DNA of 64,000 bases, taken from positions 2,952,172 through 3,016,171 of the forward strand of contig NZ_WUTS01000001.1 in the NCBI RefSeq assembly GCF_009901955.1, read 5' to 3'. The position numbers were made by a program, and so were the translations under genes. This stretch comes from Halomonas icarae. Lineage in GTDB: Bacteria > Pseudomonadota > Gammaproteobacteria > Pseudomonadales > Halomonadaceae. This document shows, in pieces, positions 33,670-42,639 of this stretch. The stretch's first letter is position 1. Every line of letters starts with the position of its first letter. The notes under the pieces are model-generated. The model worked only from the letters and a program-made list of their open reading frames with translations. It did no database searches and had not been told where the DNA came from.

Positions 33670-36257
33670 ACGCCACCCTCGAACGCCAGATCCCCGGCAT
33701 GAGCTGCCAGGGCTGCGTCAAACGCATGCGCGAGGCGATTCAGGCCGAGGACCCGAACGCCGAGGTGGTCGGTGTGCCGGCGGAGAAGCGCCTTGACGTG
33801 GTAACCCGGCTGGATGGCCAGACACTGGACCGCGTGTTGAGCGAGGCCGGCTATCCGGCGGAGGGGGCAGCGGCATCCGGCGAAGAAGAGGCCCCTATCA
33901 GGCAAGCCGATGCTCCTGGCGGCGAGGCACCGGCCGAACCAGACGCTGGCAGCGGCGAGCGCGCCACCACTCGACGGCTCGCCATCGGCGGCATGACCTG
34001 CGCCAGCTGCGTGAAGAGCGTACAGCAGGTGCTGGAGCGCACCCCGGGCGTGGTCTCGGCCACCGTCAACTTCGGCACCCATACCGCCCAGGTACAGGGC
34101 AGCGCTACCGAGGAGGCGATGGTCCAGGCCGTGGAGTCAGTGGGCTATAGCGCCGACCCCATCCACGACCTTCGCCAGGCCGAGGAGGCCAGAGCCCAGC
34201 GCGGCCAGCGTGAGTATCGTCGCCTGCTGCGAGGCAGCGTCTGGTCACTGGCACTGGCCATCCCGCTGATGATCAGCATGTTCGTCTTCCACCCTCAGCC
34301 GGAGGGCGCAGGCCGACTCTTCTGGATGCTGATCGGCGGGCTGACGCTGGCGGTCATGGCCCTCCCCGGCCGCCACTTCTTCGTCAACGCCTGGAAGAAC
34401 TTTCGACACCATCAGGCCAATATGGACACCCTGATCGCCATGGGAACCGGTACCGCCTGGGCCTACTCCATGGCGGTGGTGGCCTTCGCTCCCTGGCTGC
34501 CGGAGATGGCCCGCGGCATCTATTTCGAGGCCTCCTCGATGATCATCGGCCTGGTGCTGCTGGGTAACGCCCTGGAGCTGCGCGCCCGAGGACGTACCAG
34601 CGACGCCCTGAAGCGCCTGCTCGACCTGCAGAGCCGCACCGCACGCGTGATCCGTGACGGCGAGGAGCGTGAGGTCGAGATCGATGAGGTGCGCGAAGGT
34701 GACCATATCCGCGTGCGCCCCGGCGAGCGCCTGCCGGTGGATGGCGAGGTGATCGAGGGCCAGAGCCATATCGACGAGTCGATGCTCACCGGCGAGCCCC
34801 TTCCGGTCAGCAAGGCGCAGGACGATGAGGTAAGCGCCGGTACCGTCAACGGCAAGGGTTCGCTGGTCTATCGCGCCACCCGCGTCGGCGCCGACACTCG
34901 CCTGGGACGCATCACCGAGCAGGTGGCCAGCGCCCAGAACTCGCGCCCCCCCATCGGCCAGCTGGCCGACAGAATATCGAGCATCTTCGTGCCTTCGGTG
35001 ATGATCATCGCCGTGCTTACCGCCCTGGTCTGGTACAACGTCGGCCCCGAGCCGCGGATATTGCATATGCTGGTGACCGCCACCACGGTGCTGATCATCG
35101 CCTGCCCCTGCGCCCTGGGCCTGGCCACGCCGATCTCCACCATGATCGGTGTGGGCAAGGCCGCCGAGCACGGCGTACTGGTCAGAAGCGGTGACGCCCT
35201 GCAGACGGCCAGCCGCCTCACCACCCTGGTGGTGGACAAGACCGGCACCCTGACTGAAGGCAAGCCGCAGGTCACCGAGACCCATTTTTTCTCAGACGCG
35301 GGCCTCGCTGGCGACGACGCGAAGCAACTCGGCCTAGTAGCGGCCCTGGAGCGTGGTTCGGAGCACCCCCTGGCCGCGGCCCTGCTGGCCTATTCTGAGG
35401 AACGGGCCGAGGAGGCCGTTGCCGAACCCGCCGAGATCAAGAACTTCGAAAGTGTCACCGGGGGCGGGGTCAAGGCCGACACCCTAGACGGCAGGGCACT
35501 GCTGCTGGGCAATGCTCGACTGCTGGAGGAGGCCGGTATCGACCTCGGCAAGGCACGTCACAGCGCCGAGGAGCTGGAGAGGAAAGCACGCACCGTGGTC
35601 TACCTGGCGGTGGACGGCAGCCTCACGGCGCTATTCGGCATCAGCGACCCGCTACGCCACGACACCGTCGAGGCGGTCAAGCGCCTGCAGGACGACGGCC
35701 TAAAGGTGGTGATGCTGACCGGCGATAACGAGCACACCGCCCGGGCCATTGCCCGCGCCGTGGGCATCGATGAGTTCCGCGCCGGCCTGCTGCCCGAGGA
35801 CAAGCACGCCGAGATCGAGCGCCTGCAGGGTGAAGGCGAGGTGGTCGGCATGGTCGGCGACGGCATCAACGACGCCCCGGCCCTGGCCCAGGCCGATGTC
35901 GGCTTCGCCATCGGCCAGGGCACCGATGTGGCCATCGAGAGCGCCGGCATCACCCTGGTACGCGGCTCGCTGCATGGCGTGGCCGCCGCCATCGAGATCA
36001 GCCGCGCGACGCTTGCCAATATCAAGCAGAACCTGGTGGGCGCCTTCGGCTACAACACCCTGGGCATCCCCATCGCCGCCGGGGTGCTCTACCCCATCAC
36101 CGGCACCCTGCTGTCGCCGATGATCGCCGGGGCGGCGATGTCGCTCTCCTCGATCACCGTGGTCAGCAACGCCAACCGGCTGCGGCTGTTCAGCCCCTCC
36201 GGCGAGTCCGGGGGCGGCGAAGAGAACAGCAGCCAGCACAAGGAGGCTACGTCATGA
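33666..36257 (+). CDS. copA: Copper-exporting P1B-type ATPase
   Basis: An 863-residue Cu+ pump. Two N-terminal heavy-metal domains carry GMSCQGC (residue about 11) and GMTCASC (about 111), separated by a Pro/Glu/Ala-rich linker. The membrane part includes the ion-path motif [12 protein letters not shown]; the phosphorylation site is [11 protein letters not shown], the nucleotide-binding region has GSEHPLA and the hinge [16 protein letters not shown]. The conserved tail after the last segment is [11 protein letters not shown] 33666 overlaps the merR stop; the stop overlaps the next ATG. The C-terminal tail is Ser/Gly/Glu-rich. Confidence 0.95.
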   Translation: MNATLERQIPGMSCQGCVKRMREAIQAEDPNAEVVGVPAEKRLDVVTRLDGQTLDRVLSEAGYPAEGAAASGEEEAPIRQADAPGGEAPAEPDAGSGERATTRRLAIGGMTCASCVKSVQQVLERTPGVVSATVNFGTHTAQVQGSATEEAMVQAVESVGYSADPIHDLRQAEEARAQRGQREYRRLLRGSVWSLALAIPLMISMFVFHPQPEGAGRLFWMLIGGLTLAVMALPGRHFFVNAWKNFRHHQANMDTLIAMGTGTAWAYSMAVVAFAPWLPEMARGIYFEASSMIIGLVLLGNALELRARGRTSDALKRLLDLQSRTARVIRDGEEREVEIDEVREGDHIRVRPGERLPVDGEVIEGQSHIDESMLTGEPLPVSKAQDDEVSAGTVNGKGSLVYRATRVGADTRLGRITEQVASAQNSRPPIGQLADRISSIFVPSVMIIAVLTALVWYNVGPEPRILHMLVTATTVLIIACPCALGLATPISTMIGVGKAAEHGVLVRSGDALQTASRLTTLVVDKTGTLTEGKPQVTETHFFSDAGLAGDDAKQLGLVAALERGSEHPLAAALLAYSEERAEEAVAEPAEIKNFESVTGGGVKADTLDGRALLLGNARLLEEAGIDLGKARHSAEELERKARTVVYLAVDGSLTALFGISDPLRHDTVEAVKRLQDDGLKVVMLTGDNEHTARAIARAVGIDEFRAGLLPEDKHAEIERLQGEGEVVGMVGDGINDAPALAQADVGFAIGQGTDVAIESAGITLVRGSLHGVAAAIEISRATLANIKQNLVGAFGYNTLGIPIAAGVLYPITGTLLSPMIAGAAMSLSSITVVSNANRLRLFSPSGESGGGEENSSQHKEATS

Positions 36258-36328
36258 GCTGGATCGTCAATCTGGCAGGACTCGCCCTGATCGGTCTGAT
36301 CGCCTGGTGGTTCTGGGGCAGCGGCTGA
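36254..36328 (+). CDS. 24-residue single-pass membrane peptide coupled to copA
   Basis: A 25-codon frame starts at ATG 36254, overlapping the copA stop (ATGA), with AGGAGG at 36241-36246 as an excellent ribosome site. It encodes a peptide of 24 residues, [24 protein letters not shown] when read in two parts ([13 protein letters not shown] then [11 protein letters not shown]), almost entirely one transmembrane helix. From memory, the same N terminus anchors cupredoxin-domain proteins encoded beside copper ATPases, so it may be a truncated remnant; alternatively it is a genuine small ATPase partner, in the way KdpF is for KdpABC. No cupredoxin sequence follows. Confidence 0.6.
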   Translation: MSWIVNLAGLALIGLIAWWFWGSG

Positions 36329-36340
36329 GCCGCTGCCGTC

Positions 36341-36958
36341 TCAGCTGACCCCCATATAGCGCCCCGGCTTGTGGTTCAGCGCGATGATCAGGTTGAGCGC
36401 CACCGCCCCGAGTACCGACAGCCCCACCCGGTCGGCCGGCAGCAGCGCCAGGCCGACCAGCATGATGACCCCGTCGATCGCCAGCTGCACATAGCCGGCA
36501 CGCAGCCCATAGCGATCCTGGAGATAGAGCACCAGGATATTGACCCCTCCGAGGCTGGCGCGGTGGCGAAACAGGATCAGCATGCCGATGCCGATCAGGC
36601 AGCCGCCCATCAGCGCTCCATAGAAGGGTGCCAGCGAATCGATGCTGATCCAGCGGCCGGTAAGCTCGGAAAACAGCGACACCAGCCCGATGGCGGCGAA
36701 GGTACGCAATGTGAACGACCAGCCCATGCGCTTGATGGCCAGCCAGTAGAACGGCAGATTGATCAGGAAGAACCAGACGCCGAAGGACCAGCCGGTAGCG
36801 TACTGCAGCAGGAAGGCCATGCCGGCGGTGCTGCCGGTGAGCAGCGTGGCCTGGGTGTAGAAGGCCACCCCGAGGGCCACGAACAAGGTACCGAGCAGCA
36901 GTGCCAGGGCGTCCTCATAGGGACGATGCGGGGATGAGGGGGATACCTGGGGCTCCAT
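36341..36958 (-). CDS. YitT family membrane protein
   Basis: A 205-residue integral membrane protein with about five to six hydrophobic segments, matching the YitT/DUF161 family: LFVALGVAFYTQATLLTGSTAGMAFLLQYATGWSFGVWFFLINLPFYWLAIKRMGW, and later SLGGVNILVLYLQDRYGLRAG. No function is established for this family; this short form lacks the C-terminal cytoplasmic domain of some Bacillus members. It converges with the copper operon, 12 bp after it. Confidence 0.82.
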   Translation of the reverse strand: MEPQVSPSSPHRPYEDALALLLGTLFVALGVAFYTQATLLTGSTAGMAFLLQYATGWSFGVWFFLINLPFYWLAIKRMGWSFTLRTFAAIGLVSLFSELTGRWISIDSLAPFYGALMGGCLIGIGMLILFRHRASLGGVNILVLYLQDRYGLRAGYVQLAIDGVIMLVGLALLPADRVGLSVLGAVALNLIIALNHKPGRYMGVS

Positions 36959-37038
36959 CGCGACTCTCTGGGTCAGGAAAGGGGACGCGACGCAGTGTAT
37001 CGAAGCGCCGCCCCCGGCGCCTGCCTGGATTCGATGTC

Positions 37039-38841
37039 TCAGCCCTGCTCGGCGTGTTCGATCATCAGCTGCAGGTTCTCGCGACCCCGCCAGCGATTGC
37101 GGTTGAGCTTGTAGGCACAGCGCAGCCGATCACCCACGCCGAAGGCCGGCACCTCGCCAGGCGTCAGTGCCCGGAACCAGATCGCCCGATGGGTTACCGC
37201 CCCCAGTGATAGCTCCAGCATCAGGTGAGTGCCGTCGGCACCCACCGGGCGCAGGCGCTCGACGACAAACTCGCCCTGAAACAGCGGCGGATCGAACTCA
37301 CGACCGAAGGGCCCTACCGCCTGCAGCTCCTCGAGGGTCGCGAGGCTCAGCTGCTCGGGGGCCAGGTCGCCATCGGTCAGGATCCTGGGATAGAGCTCGG
37401 CCTCGCCCAGCTGTTCGGCCACCGCCATTAGAAAGGCGGCCTTGAAGGCATCGAGCTGCTCGGCGGGCACGCCGACGCCGGCCGCCCCACGATGCCCTCC
37501 GAAACGCGGCAACGCCTCGGGGGCAAGCTCGAAGGTGCGCTGCAGGGCATCTCGCAGATGCAGCCCCTCGATGGAGCGCCCCGAACCGGTCAGCATGCCG
37601 GGGGCGGCCGCCGGCGTGAGCACCAGCGCCGGGCGGCCGTAGGCCTGCACCAGCCTGGAGGCGACGATGCCCTGCACCCCCGCATGCCCATCCTCCAGAA
37701 AGACCACGACGGCCGGTTCATTGGCACTCAGCGCCGGCATCGCCAGCGCTCGCGCCTCCTCGGCCATGTCGGCCTCGATCGCCTTGCGAGACTGGTTGTC
37801 CTGATCCAGCGTGTCCAAGTGCCGCGCCGCCGAGACATCATCCGCCGCCAGCATGAAGTGCAACGCGGCATAAGGGTCATCGAGGCGCGAACGAGCGTTG
37901 ATCCGCGGCCCCATCTGGAACCCCAGGGTCTCGGCGTCGAAGGGCACGCTATCGGCGCCCAGCCGCTGCGCCATGGCTCGCCAGCAGGCCGCCTCCATGC
38001 GGTTGATCAACGCCAGACCGTGGGTTACCACCGCGCGGTTGGCGGGGCTGCCCCCCAGGGAGACACAGTCCGCCACGGTGCCCAGCGCCACATAGGAGAG
38101 CCAGGGCGAGAGCTTGGGCGTCGCCTGGGCCAGCACACCCCACTCGATCAACACGCTGCGGGTCAGCGACATGACCAGCCAGGCCACCATGCAGCCGGCG
38201 ATGGTCGGGTCGGGGTAGTCGCAGTCGTCGCGAGTCGGGTTGACCACGGCACGCGCCGAGGGCGGTGGCCCCTCCACCGGCAGCGCGTGGTGGTCGCTGA
38301 CCACCACCTCGATGCCCTGGGCCGCCAAGCGTGCGATACGCGGCTCGTCGCTGCTGCCACAGTCGGCGGTAATCACCAGGCTGGGCCGCGGCTTGAGGGC
38401 CAGGGCTCGCTCCACCAGCGGCAGACTGATGCCGTAGCCGTCATGGATACGATGACCAATCAGGCTGTGCAGCTTCGCCTCCGGCACGCCGAACAGCTCG
38501 TGCAGGGTGCGCCGAATCACCACATGGGAGGTGATGCCGTCGACATCGTAGTCGGTCAGGATGCCGATATGCTCGCCGTCGACCACCGCCTGAGCGATGC
38601 GCTCGGCGGCACGCCGGCCATCGGCCAGCTTCTCGGGGTGGGCCAAATGTCGCAGGCTGGGCGAGACCAGCGGATCAAGCTCCCCCCGATAGCCCGGCAG
38701 ACGCCCGGCCAGCACCCGAGCCTGAAGCTCGCTGAGCCCTTCTCGCTGGGCGCGAGCATAGAGCGCGGCATCCCGGGGCCGCGGCAGGATGCGCGGCCTC
38801 AGGCGCTCGTTCAGATCGTTGGGGTCGCGTATGGCGTTCAA
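37039..38841 (-). CDS. recJ: RecJ-type single-stranded-DNA 5'-3' exonuclease, divergent
   Basis: A 600-residue DHH/DHHA1 nuclease. The acidic motif DYDVDGITS near residue 97, VVSDHHALP near residue 185, the central GPRINARSRLDDP and the DHHA1 motif GSGRSIEGLHLRDAL ... FGGHRGAAG are all present; the C terminus is the RecJ OB domain. Against recalled E. coli RecJ (577 residues), the catalytic acids and histidines are conserved, but NARSRL replaces NAAGRL, ADCGSS replaces VDNGISS and HRGAAG replaces HAMAAG. RecJ acts in recombination and mismatch repair. Position before thrC and prfB fits the recJ locus. Confidence 0.85.
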   Translation of the reverse strand: MNAIRDPNDLNERLRPRILPRPRDAALYARAQREGLSELQARVLAGRLPGYRGELDPLVSPSLRHLAHPEKLADGRRAAERIAQAVVDGEHIGILTDYDVDGITSHVVIRRTLHELFGVPEAKLHSLIGHRIHDGYGISLPLVERALALKPRPSLVITADCGSSDEPRIARLAAQGIEVVVSDHHALPVEGPPPSARAVVNPTRDDCDYPDPTIAGCMVAWLVMSLTRSVLIEWGVLAQATPKLSPWLSYVALGTVADCVSLGGSPANRAVVTHGLALINRMEAACWRAMAQRLGADSVPFDAETLGFQMGPRINARSRLDDPYAALHFMLAADDVSAARHLDTLDQDNQSRKAIEADMAEEARALAMPALSANEPAVVVFLEDGHAGVQGIVASRLVQAYGRPALVLTPAAAPGMLTGSGRSIEGLHLRDALQRTFELAPEALPRFGGHRGAAGVGVPAEQLDAFKAAFLMAVAEQLGEAELYPRILTDGDLAPEQLSLATLEELQAVGPFGREFDPPLFQGEFVVERLRPVGADGTHLMLELSLGAVTHRAIWFRALTPGEVPAFGVGDRLRCAYKLNRNRWRGRENLQLMIEHAEQG

Positions 38842-38952
38842 GCCAGGCTCCTGCGGGTTATCGCGGACGGTTGAGTAGAGGTAACAGCTCGCTCGGGGCT
38901 GATCCGGCGAAAGGCCTGTTCGGGGGCGCTGTGAATACCTCCCTGTACGCTA

Positions 38953-38974
38953 CTTTTTCCTTCCCTGGAAAAAG
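38953..38974 (-). terminator. Candidate terminator in the thrC-recJ gap
   Basis: An 8-bp inverted repeat CTTTTTCC / GGAAAAAG with a 6-base loop, about 65 bp downstream of thrC and 110 bp upstream of recJ. On the minus strand it ends in AAAAAG rather than a T run, so support is modest. Confidence 0.4.
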
Positions 38975-39015
38975 ACCCCCTCCAGACCTGTCCCCGGCGC
39001 CCCTCGCTACTTACG

Positions 39016-39036
39016 CTTCCGACTTCCGGCTTCCGA
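39016..39036. repeat. Heptamer tandem repeat after thrC
   Basis: Three direct copies of CTTCCGR (R = A or G) abut the thrC stop. The 10-bp word CTTCCGGCTT within it reappears inverted at 54791-54800. Confidence 0.8.
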
Positions 39037-39038
39037 CC

Positions 39039-40427
39039 TCAGCGGCGATTCTCGGCGACGAACCGTTGCACCGCAGAAAGCTCCGCCGGCAACACCGTGT
39101 AGCGCTCCTCACGCTCCAGCAGGTCGTCCATATGCGGCGGCAGCGGTACCCCCGGGAAACCGGCCTTGACCACCGCCTCGGCGAACTTGGCCGGGTGCGC
39201 GGTGGCCAGGGTGATCATCGGTACGCTCTCGTCACCCCGTTCGCGCTCGGCGGCGCGGTAGCCGGTGGCGGTGTGCGGGTCGAGGATCTCCTGGGTGCGA
39301 TGGTGCGCCTCGCGGATCACCTCCAGAATGGTGCTGTCATCGACGCTGTGGCTGGCGAAGCGCTCACGCAGGCGCGATAGCGGTGCCTCGGCCAGGGCCG
39401 TGGGCTCGGCCTGGAAGCGCTCAAGCAGGGCATCCACGGCCTTGCCGTCGCGATCATACGCCTCGAACAGCAGGCGTTCGAAGTTCGAGGAGACCACGAT
39501 ATCCATGGAGGGCGCGAGCGTGGCCACCAGCTCCTTCTTCGAGAAGTCGTTGGCGGCCAGGGTGCGGTGCAGGATGTCGTTGGCGTTGGTAGCAATCACG
39601 AAGCGCTCGACCGGCAGGCCCATGCGATAGGCCATGTAGCCGGCGAAGACATTGCCGAAGTTGGCCGATGGCACACAGAAGCTCACCTTGCGCTGGGGCG
39701 CTCCCAGGGCCACGGCGGAGGCCACGTAGTAGACGATCTGGGCCATGATGCGCGCCCAGTTGATGGAGTTTACCGCCACCAGCCGGGTACCGTTCAGGAA
39801 GTCCTGATCGGCGAAGCTCGCCTTGACCATCGCCTGGGCGTCGTCGAAGTTGCCCTCGATGGCGACGTTGAAGACGTTGTCCGCCAGCACCGTGGTCATC
39901 TGGCGACGCTGCACCTCCGACACCCGATTGTGCGGATGGAGGATAAAGATATCGAGGTTGTCGCAGTGGCGGCAGCCCTCGATGGCCGCCGAGCCGGTAT
40001 CGCCAGAGGTCGCCCCCATGATCACCGCCCGCTCGCCACGCTTCTTGAGAAAGTGGTCGAGGATGCGACCCAGCAGCTGCAGGGCGACATCCTTGAAGGC
40101 CAGGGTCGGACCGTGGAACAGCTCGAGCAGAAAGTGGTTGGCGTCAAGCTGATTGAGCGGCACCACGGCATCGTGACTGAAGGTGGCATACGCCTCCTTC
40201 ACGATCCCGCGGAAGGTCTCGTCATCGATCTCGCCGTTGACGAAGGGCTTCATCACCCGGAAGGCGATCTCGGCATAGGAGAGACCGGCCATGGCCGCCA
40301 GCTCATCCTGCGAGAGCTCGGGCACATGCTCGGGCACGTAGAGGCCACCATCACTGGCCATGCCGGTAAGCACGACCTCCTCGAAGGAGAGTGCGGGCGC
40401 CTGCCCGCGGGTACTGATATAGCGCAT
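39039..40427 (-). CDS. thrC: Threonine synthase
   Basis: A 462-residue PLP enzyme converting O-phosphohomoserine to threonine. The PLP lysine is in FHGPTLAFKDVALQLLGR near residue 110; the phosphate-binding MGATSGDTGSAAIEG loop follows, and VPSANFGNVFAGYMA near residue 245. It starts MRYISTRGQAPALSFEEVVLTG, the longer class I type of E. coli and Pseudomonas. It begins 3 bp after the hom stop, so the two are one transcript for the last steps of threonine synthesis. Confidence 0.96.
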   Translation of the reverse strand: MRYISTRGQAPALSFEEVVLTGMASDGGLYVPEHVPELSQDELAAMAGLSYAEIAFRVMKPFVNGEIDDETFRGIVKEAYATFSHDAVVPLNQLDANHFLLELFHGPTLAFKDVALQLLGRILDHFLKKRGERAVIMGATSGDTGSAAIEGCRHCDNLDIFILHPHNRVSEVQRRQMTTVLADNVFNVAIEGNFDDAQAMVKASFADQDFLNGTRLVAVNSINWARIMAQIVYYVASAVALGAPQRKVSFCVPSANFGNVFAGYMAYRMGLPVERFVIATNANDILHRTLAANDFSKKELVATLAPSMDIVVSSNFERLLFEAYDRDGKAVDALLERFQAEPTALAEAPLSRLRERFASHSVDDSTILEVIREAHHRTQEILDPHTATGYRAAERERGDESVPMITLATAHPAKFAEAVVKAGFPGVPLPPHMDDLLEREERYTVLPAELSAVQRFVAENRR

Positions 40428-40430
40428 GGG

Positions 40431-41747
40431 TTATTCCTGCTCGTCCAGGGATTCGACGCGAATCCGGGTCACCGGTCCGGCGACATCGGACATGGACTCG
40501 ATCTGGCGAATCGCCTCGTTCATGCTCTTCTCGGGGGTGCGGTGAGTCAGCAGAATGATCGGCACCAGTTCACCCTCGGTGGCCTCCTTCTGGATCAGCG
40601 CCTCGATGGAGATGCCCTGCTCGGAAAGAATGGTTGCCACCCGGGCCAGTACGCCGGGGCGATCCACCGCCAGCAGCCGCAGGTAGTAGGCGGTGGTGAT
40701 CTCCTCCATGGGCATGATCGGCAGCTGACTGACGTCCTCGCTGATGCCGCTGAAGGCCAGGTAGGGCACCCGGTAGTGGTGATCGGTGGCGATATCACGG
40801 GCCACATCGAGCAGATCGGCCACCACCGCGGAGGCGGTGGGCTCGGCCCCGGCGCCGGCGCCGTAGTAGAGGGTCGGCCCCACGGCATCGCCCATCACGG
40901 CGATGGCATTCTTGACGCCATGCACGTTGGCCAGCAGGCGCTCCTTGGGGATCAGCGTGGGGTGCACACGCAGCTCCAGGCCCTGCTCGGTCCGCTTGGA
41001 GATCCCCAGGTGCTTGATCACGTAGCCCAGGTTGTCGGCCTGCTCCACATCCTCGGCGGTGACCCGGGAGATGCCCTCGGTATAGGCCTTCTCGAACTGC
41101 AGCGGCACCCCATAGGCGATGGAGGCGAGGATGGTCAGCTTGTGCGCGGCGTCGATGCCCTCGACATCGAAGGTCGGATCGGCTTCCGCATAGCCGAGCG
41201 CCTGGGCCTCGGCGAGAACATCCTCGAAGGCCCGCCCATCGTCGCGCATATGGGTCAGGATATAGTTGCCGGTACCGTTGATGATCCCCGCCACCCACTC
41301 GATGCGATTGGCGCCAAGCCCCTCACGCAGCGACTTGATCACCGGGATGCCGCCGGCCACCGCGGCCTCGAAGGCCACGATCACGCCCTTCTCGTGAGCG
41401 GCCGCGAAGATCTCGTTGCCATGCACCGCGATCAGCGCCTTGTTGGCGGTGACCACGTGCTTGCCATTCTCGATGGCGGCAAGCACCAGCTCACGCGCCA
41501 CGTCATAGCCACCGATCAGCTCCACCACCACGTCGACGTTGGGGTTGCTGGCCACCTCGAAGATATCGGCGGTCGTGTCGATGCCGGTGAGGTCACACTC
41601 GGGGTTGGGGGTGCGATAGGCGACCTGCTCGATGACAATCGGTCGCCCGGCCCGCCGGGTAATATCGTCGGCGTTGCGAGTCAGCACGTTGAAGGTTCCG
41701 CCACCGACGGTCCCCAGCCCACAGATTCCTACTCTCACCGGTTTCAA
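40431..41747 (-). CDS. hom: Homoserine dehydrogenase (monofunctional, ACT domain)
   Basis: A 438-residue enzyme reducing aspartate semialdehyde to homoserine. The NAD(P) loop is GICGLGTVGGGTFNVL at the N terminus; the catalytic core has TANKALIAVHG, AAVAGGIPVIKSLREGL and GIINGTGNYIL, and a C-terminal ACT domain (AVDRPGVLARVATILSEQGISIEAL) can sense threonine. Start: TTG 41747, with AGGAG eight bases upstream (AGCAGGAGTAATACA); no ATG fits. Upstream in-frame sequence is not conserved. It is not fused to aspartokinase. Confidence 0.95.
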   Translation of the reverse strand: MKPVRVGICGLGTVGGGTFNVLTRNADDITRRAGRPIVIEQVAYRTPNPECDLTGIDTTADIFEVASNPNVDVVVELIGGYDVARELVLAAIENGKHVVTANKALIAVHGNEIFAAAHEKGVIVAFEAAVAGGIPVIKSLREGLGANRIEWVAGIINGTGNYILTHMRDDGRAFEDVLAEAQALGYAEADPTFDVEGIDAAHKLTILASIAYGVPLQFEKAYTEGISRVTAEDVEQADNLGYVIKHLGISKRTEQGLELRVHPTLIPKERLLANVHGVKNAIAVMGDAVGPTLYYGAGAGAEPTASAVVADLLDVARDIATDHHYRVPYLAFSGISEDVSQLPIMPMEEITTAYYLRLLAVDRPGVLARVATILSEQGISIEALIQKEATEGELVPIILLTHRTPEKSMNEAIRQIESMSDVAGPVTRIRVESLDEQE

Positions 41748-41810
41748 TGTATTACTCCTGCTCGTGTGTCCGAGTTCGTTATATAGCGTGTCGTGTCCAG
41801 ATGGCTCGGC

Positions 41811-41831
41811 GGCCCGCCACCGGGGCGGGCC
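41811..41831 (-). terminator. Hairpin between dsbC and hom
   Basis: An 8-bp stem GGCCCGCC/GGCGGGCC with an ACCGG loop in the 139-bp gap after dsbC. No T run follows on the minus strand, so it may be a partial terminator or RNA-stabilising hairpin. Confidence 0.45.
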
Positions 41832-41886
41832 AGGGCGCTCGGCCACCAGCGCCTGGCCTGCAGGCGTGCGGACAGAGCGGGATGCC

Positions 41887-42636
41887 CTACTCGTCGAGCC
41901 CCAGCATAGCGGCCAGGCGCTCGGCGGGCACATAGCCCGGTACCAGGCGGCCGTCAGGCAGCACAATGGCCGGCGTCCCCTGAACGCCAAGCTCGAGTCC
42001 CAGATGATACTGTGACTCGACCGGATTGTCGCAGTCCGCGGCGGTCGAAAGCGAATCCCCCCGCTTGGCGGCACTCATCGCCTCGGCGGGGTTGTCGGCA
42101 CACCACACCTGCTGCATGGTACGCGCGCCCTGGCCGCTCATGCCGCTACGCGGGAAGGCCAGGTAGTGCACATCGATACCCAGCTCGTTGAGCCGCGGCA
42201 CCTCTTCGTGAAGCTGCTGGCAGTAGGGGCAGGTGGTATCGGTGAACACCATCACACTGGCGCGGCTCTGGGCTCCGCGGAAGATCACCCGTTTGGATTC
42301 CGGTACCTGGCTCAGACGCTCGGCACGCTCGGCGTTGCGACTCTGCTCGCTCAGGTTGACCAGCCCCTGCTCGCCATTGCGGTAGAGGTCGCCCACCAGA
42401 AAGTGCTCGCCTTGCGCGTCGCTGTAGAAGCGCTCGCCGGTCTCCAGGCGCACCTCGAAGAGCCCCTCCATCGGCGCCTCGCGAACGCTGCGCACCGGCA
42501 TCGCCTGGCCGCTGACCGAAAGCCGCTCGGCAAGACGCTCGGCCTCACCCTGCTGGGCCAAGGTTTGCGTCGAGAGCAGCATGGCAATAGGCGCGGCGGA
42601 CAGCCCGATAAGAAGGAGCCGGGAAAGGGTCGTCAT
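41887..42636 (-). CDS. dsbC: Thiol:disulfide interchange protein DsbC
   Basis: A 249-residue periplasmic disulfide isomerase. A signal peptide (to about residue 27) is followed by the N-terminal dimerisation domain and the thioredoxin fold with active site TTCPYCQQLH near residue 137. A second cysteine pair (VWCADNP and TAADCDNP) matches the structural disulfide, and the cis-proline is in VQGTPAIVLPDG. It shuffles non-native disulfides and is kept reduced by DsbD. It begins 3 bp after the xerD stop. Confidence 0.94.
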   Translation of the reverse strand: MTTLSRLLLIGLSAAPIAMLLSTQTLAQQGEAERLAERLSVSGQAMPVRSVREAPMEGLFEVRLETGERFYSDAQGEHFLVGDLYRNGEQGLVNLSEQSRNAERAERLSQVPESKRVIFRGAQSRASVMVFTDTTCPYCQQLHEEVPRLNELGIDVHYLAFPRSGMSGQGARTMQQVWCADNPAEAMSAAKRGDSLSTAADCDNPVESQYHLGLELGVQGTPAIVLPDGRLVPGYVPAERLAAMLGLDE

Positions 42637-42639
42637 GAT

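Noticed and set aside
36254-36328. Chance open frame after copA
   Set aside because: Not rejected outright: the coupling, ribosome site and hydrophobic helix make chance unlikely, so it is listed as a gene at moderate confidence.
39567-41786. 739-codon plus-strand open frame opposite thrC and hom
   Set aside because: It is a shadow of two strongly conserved minus-strand genes: His/Gly/Asp-rich, no recognisable domain, spanning the thrC-hom junction.
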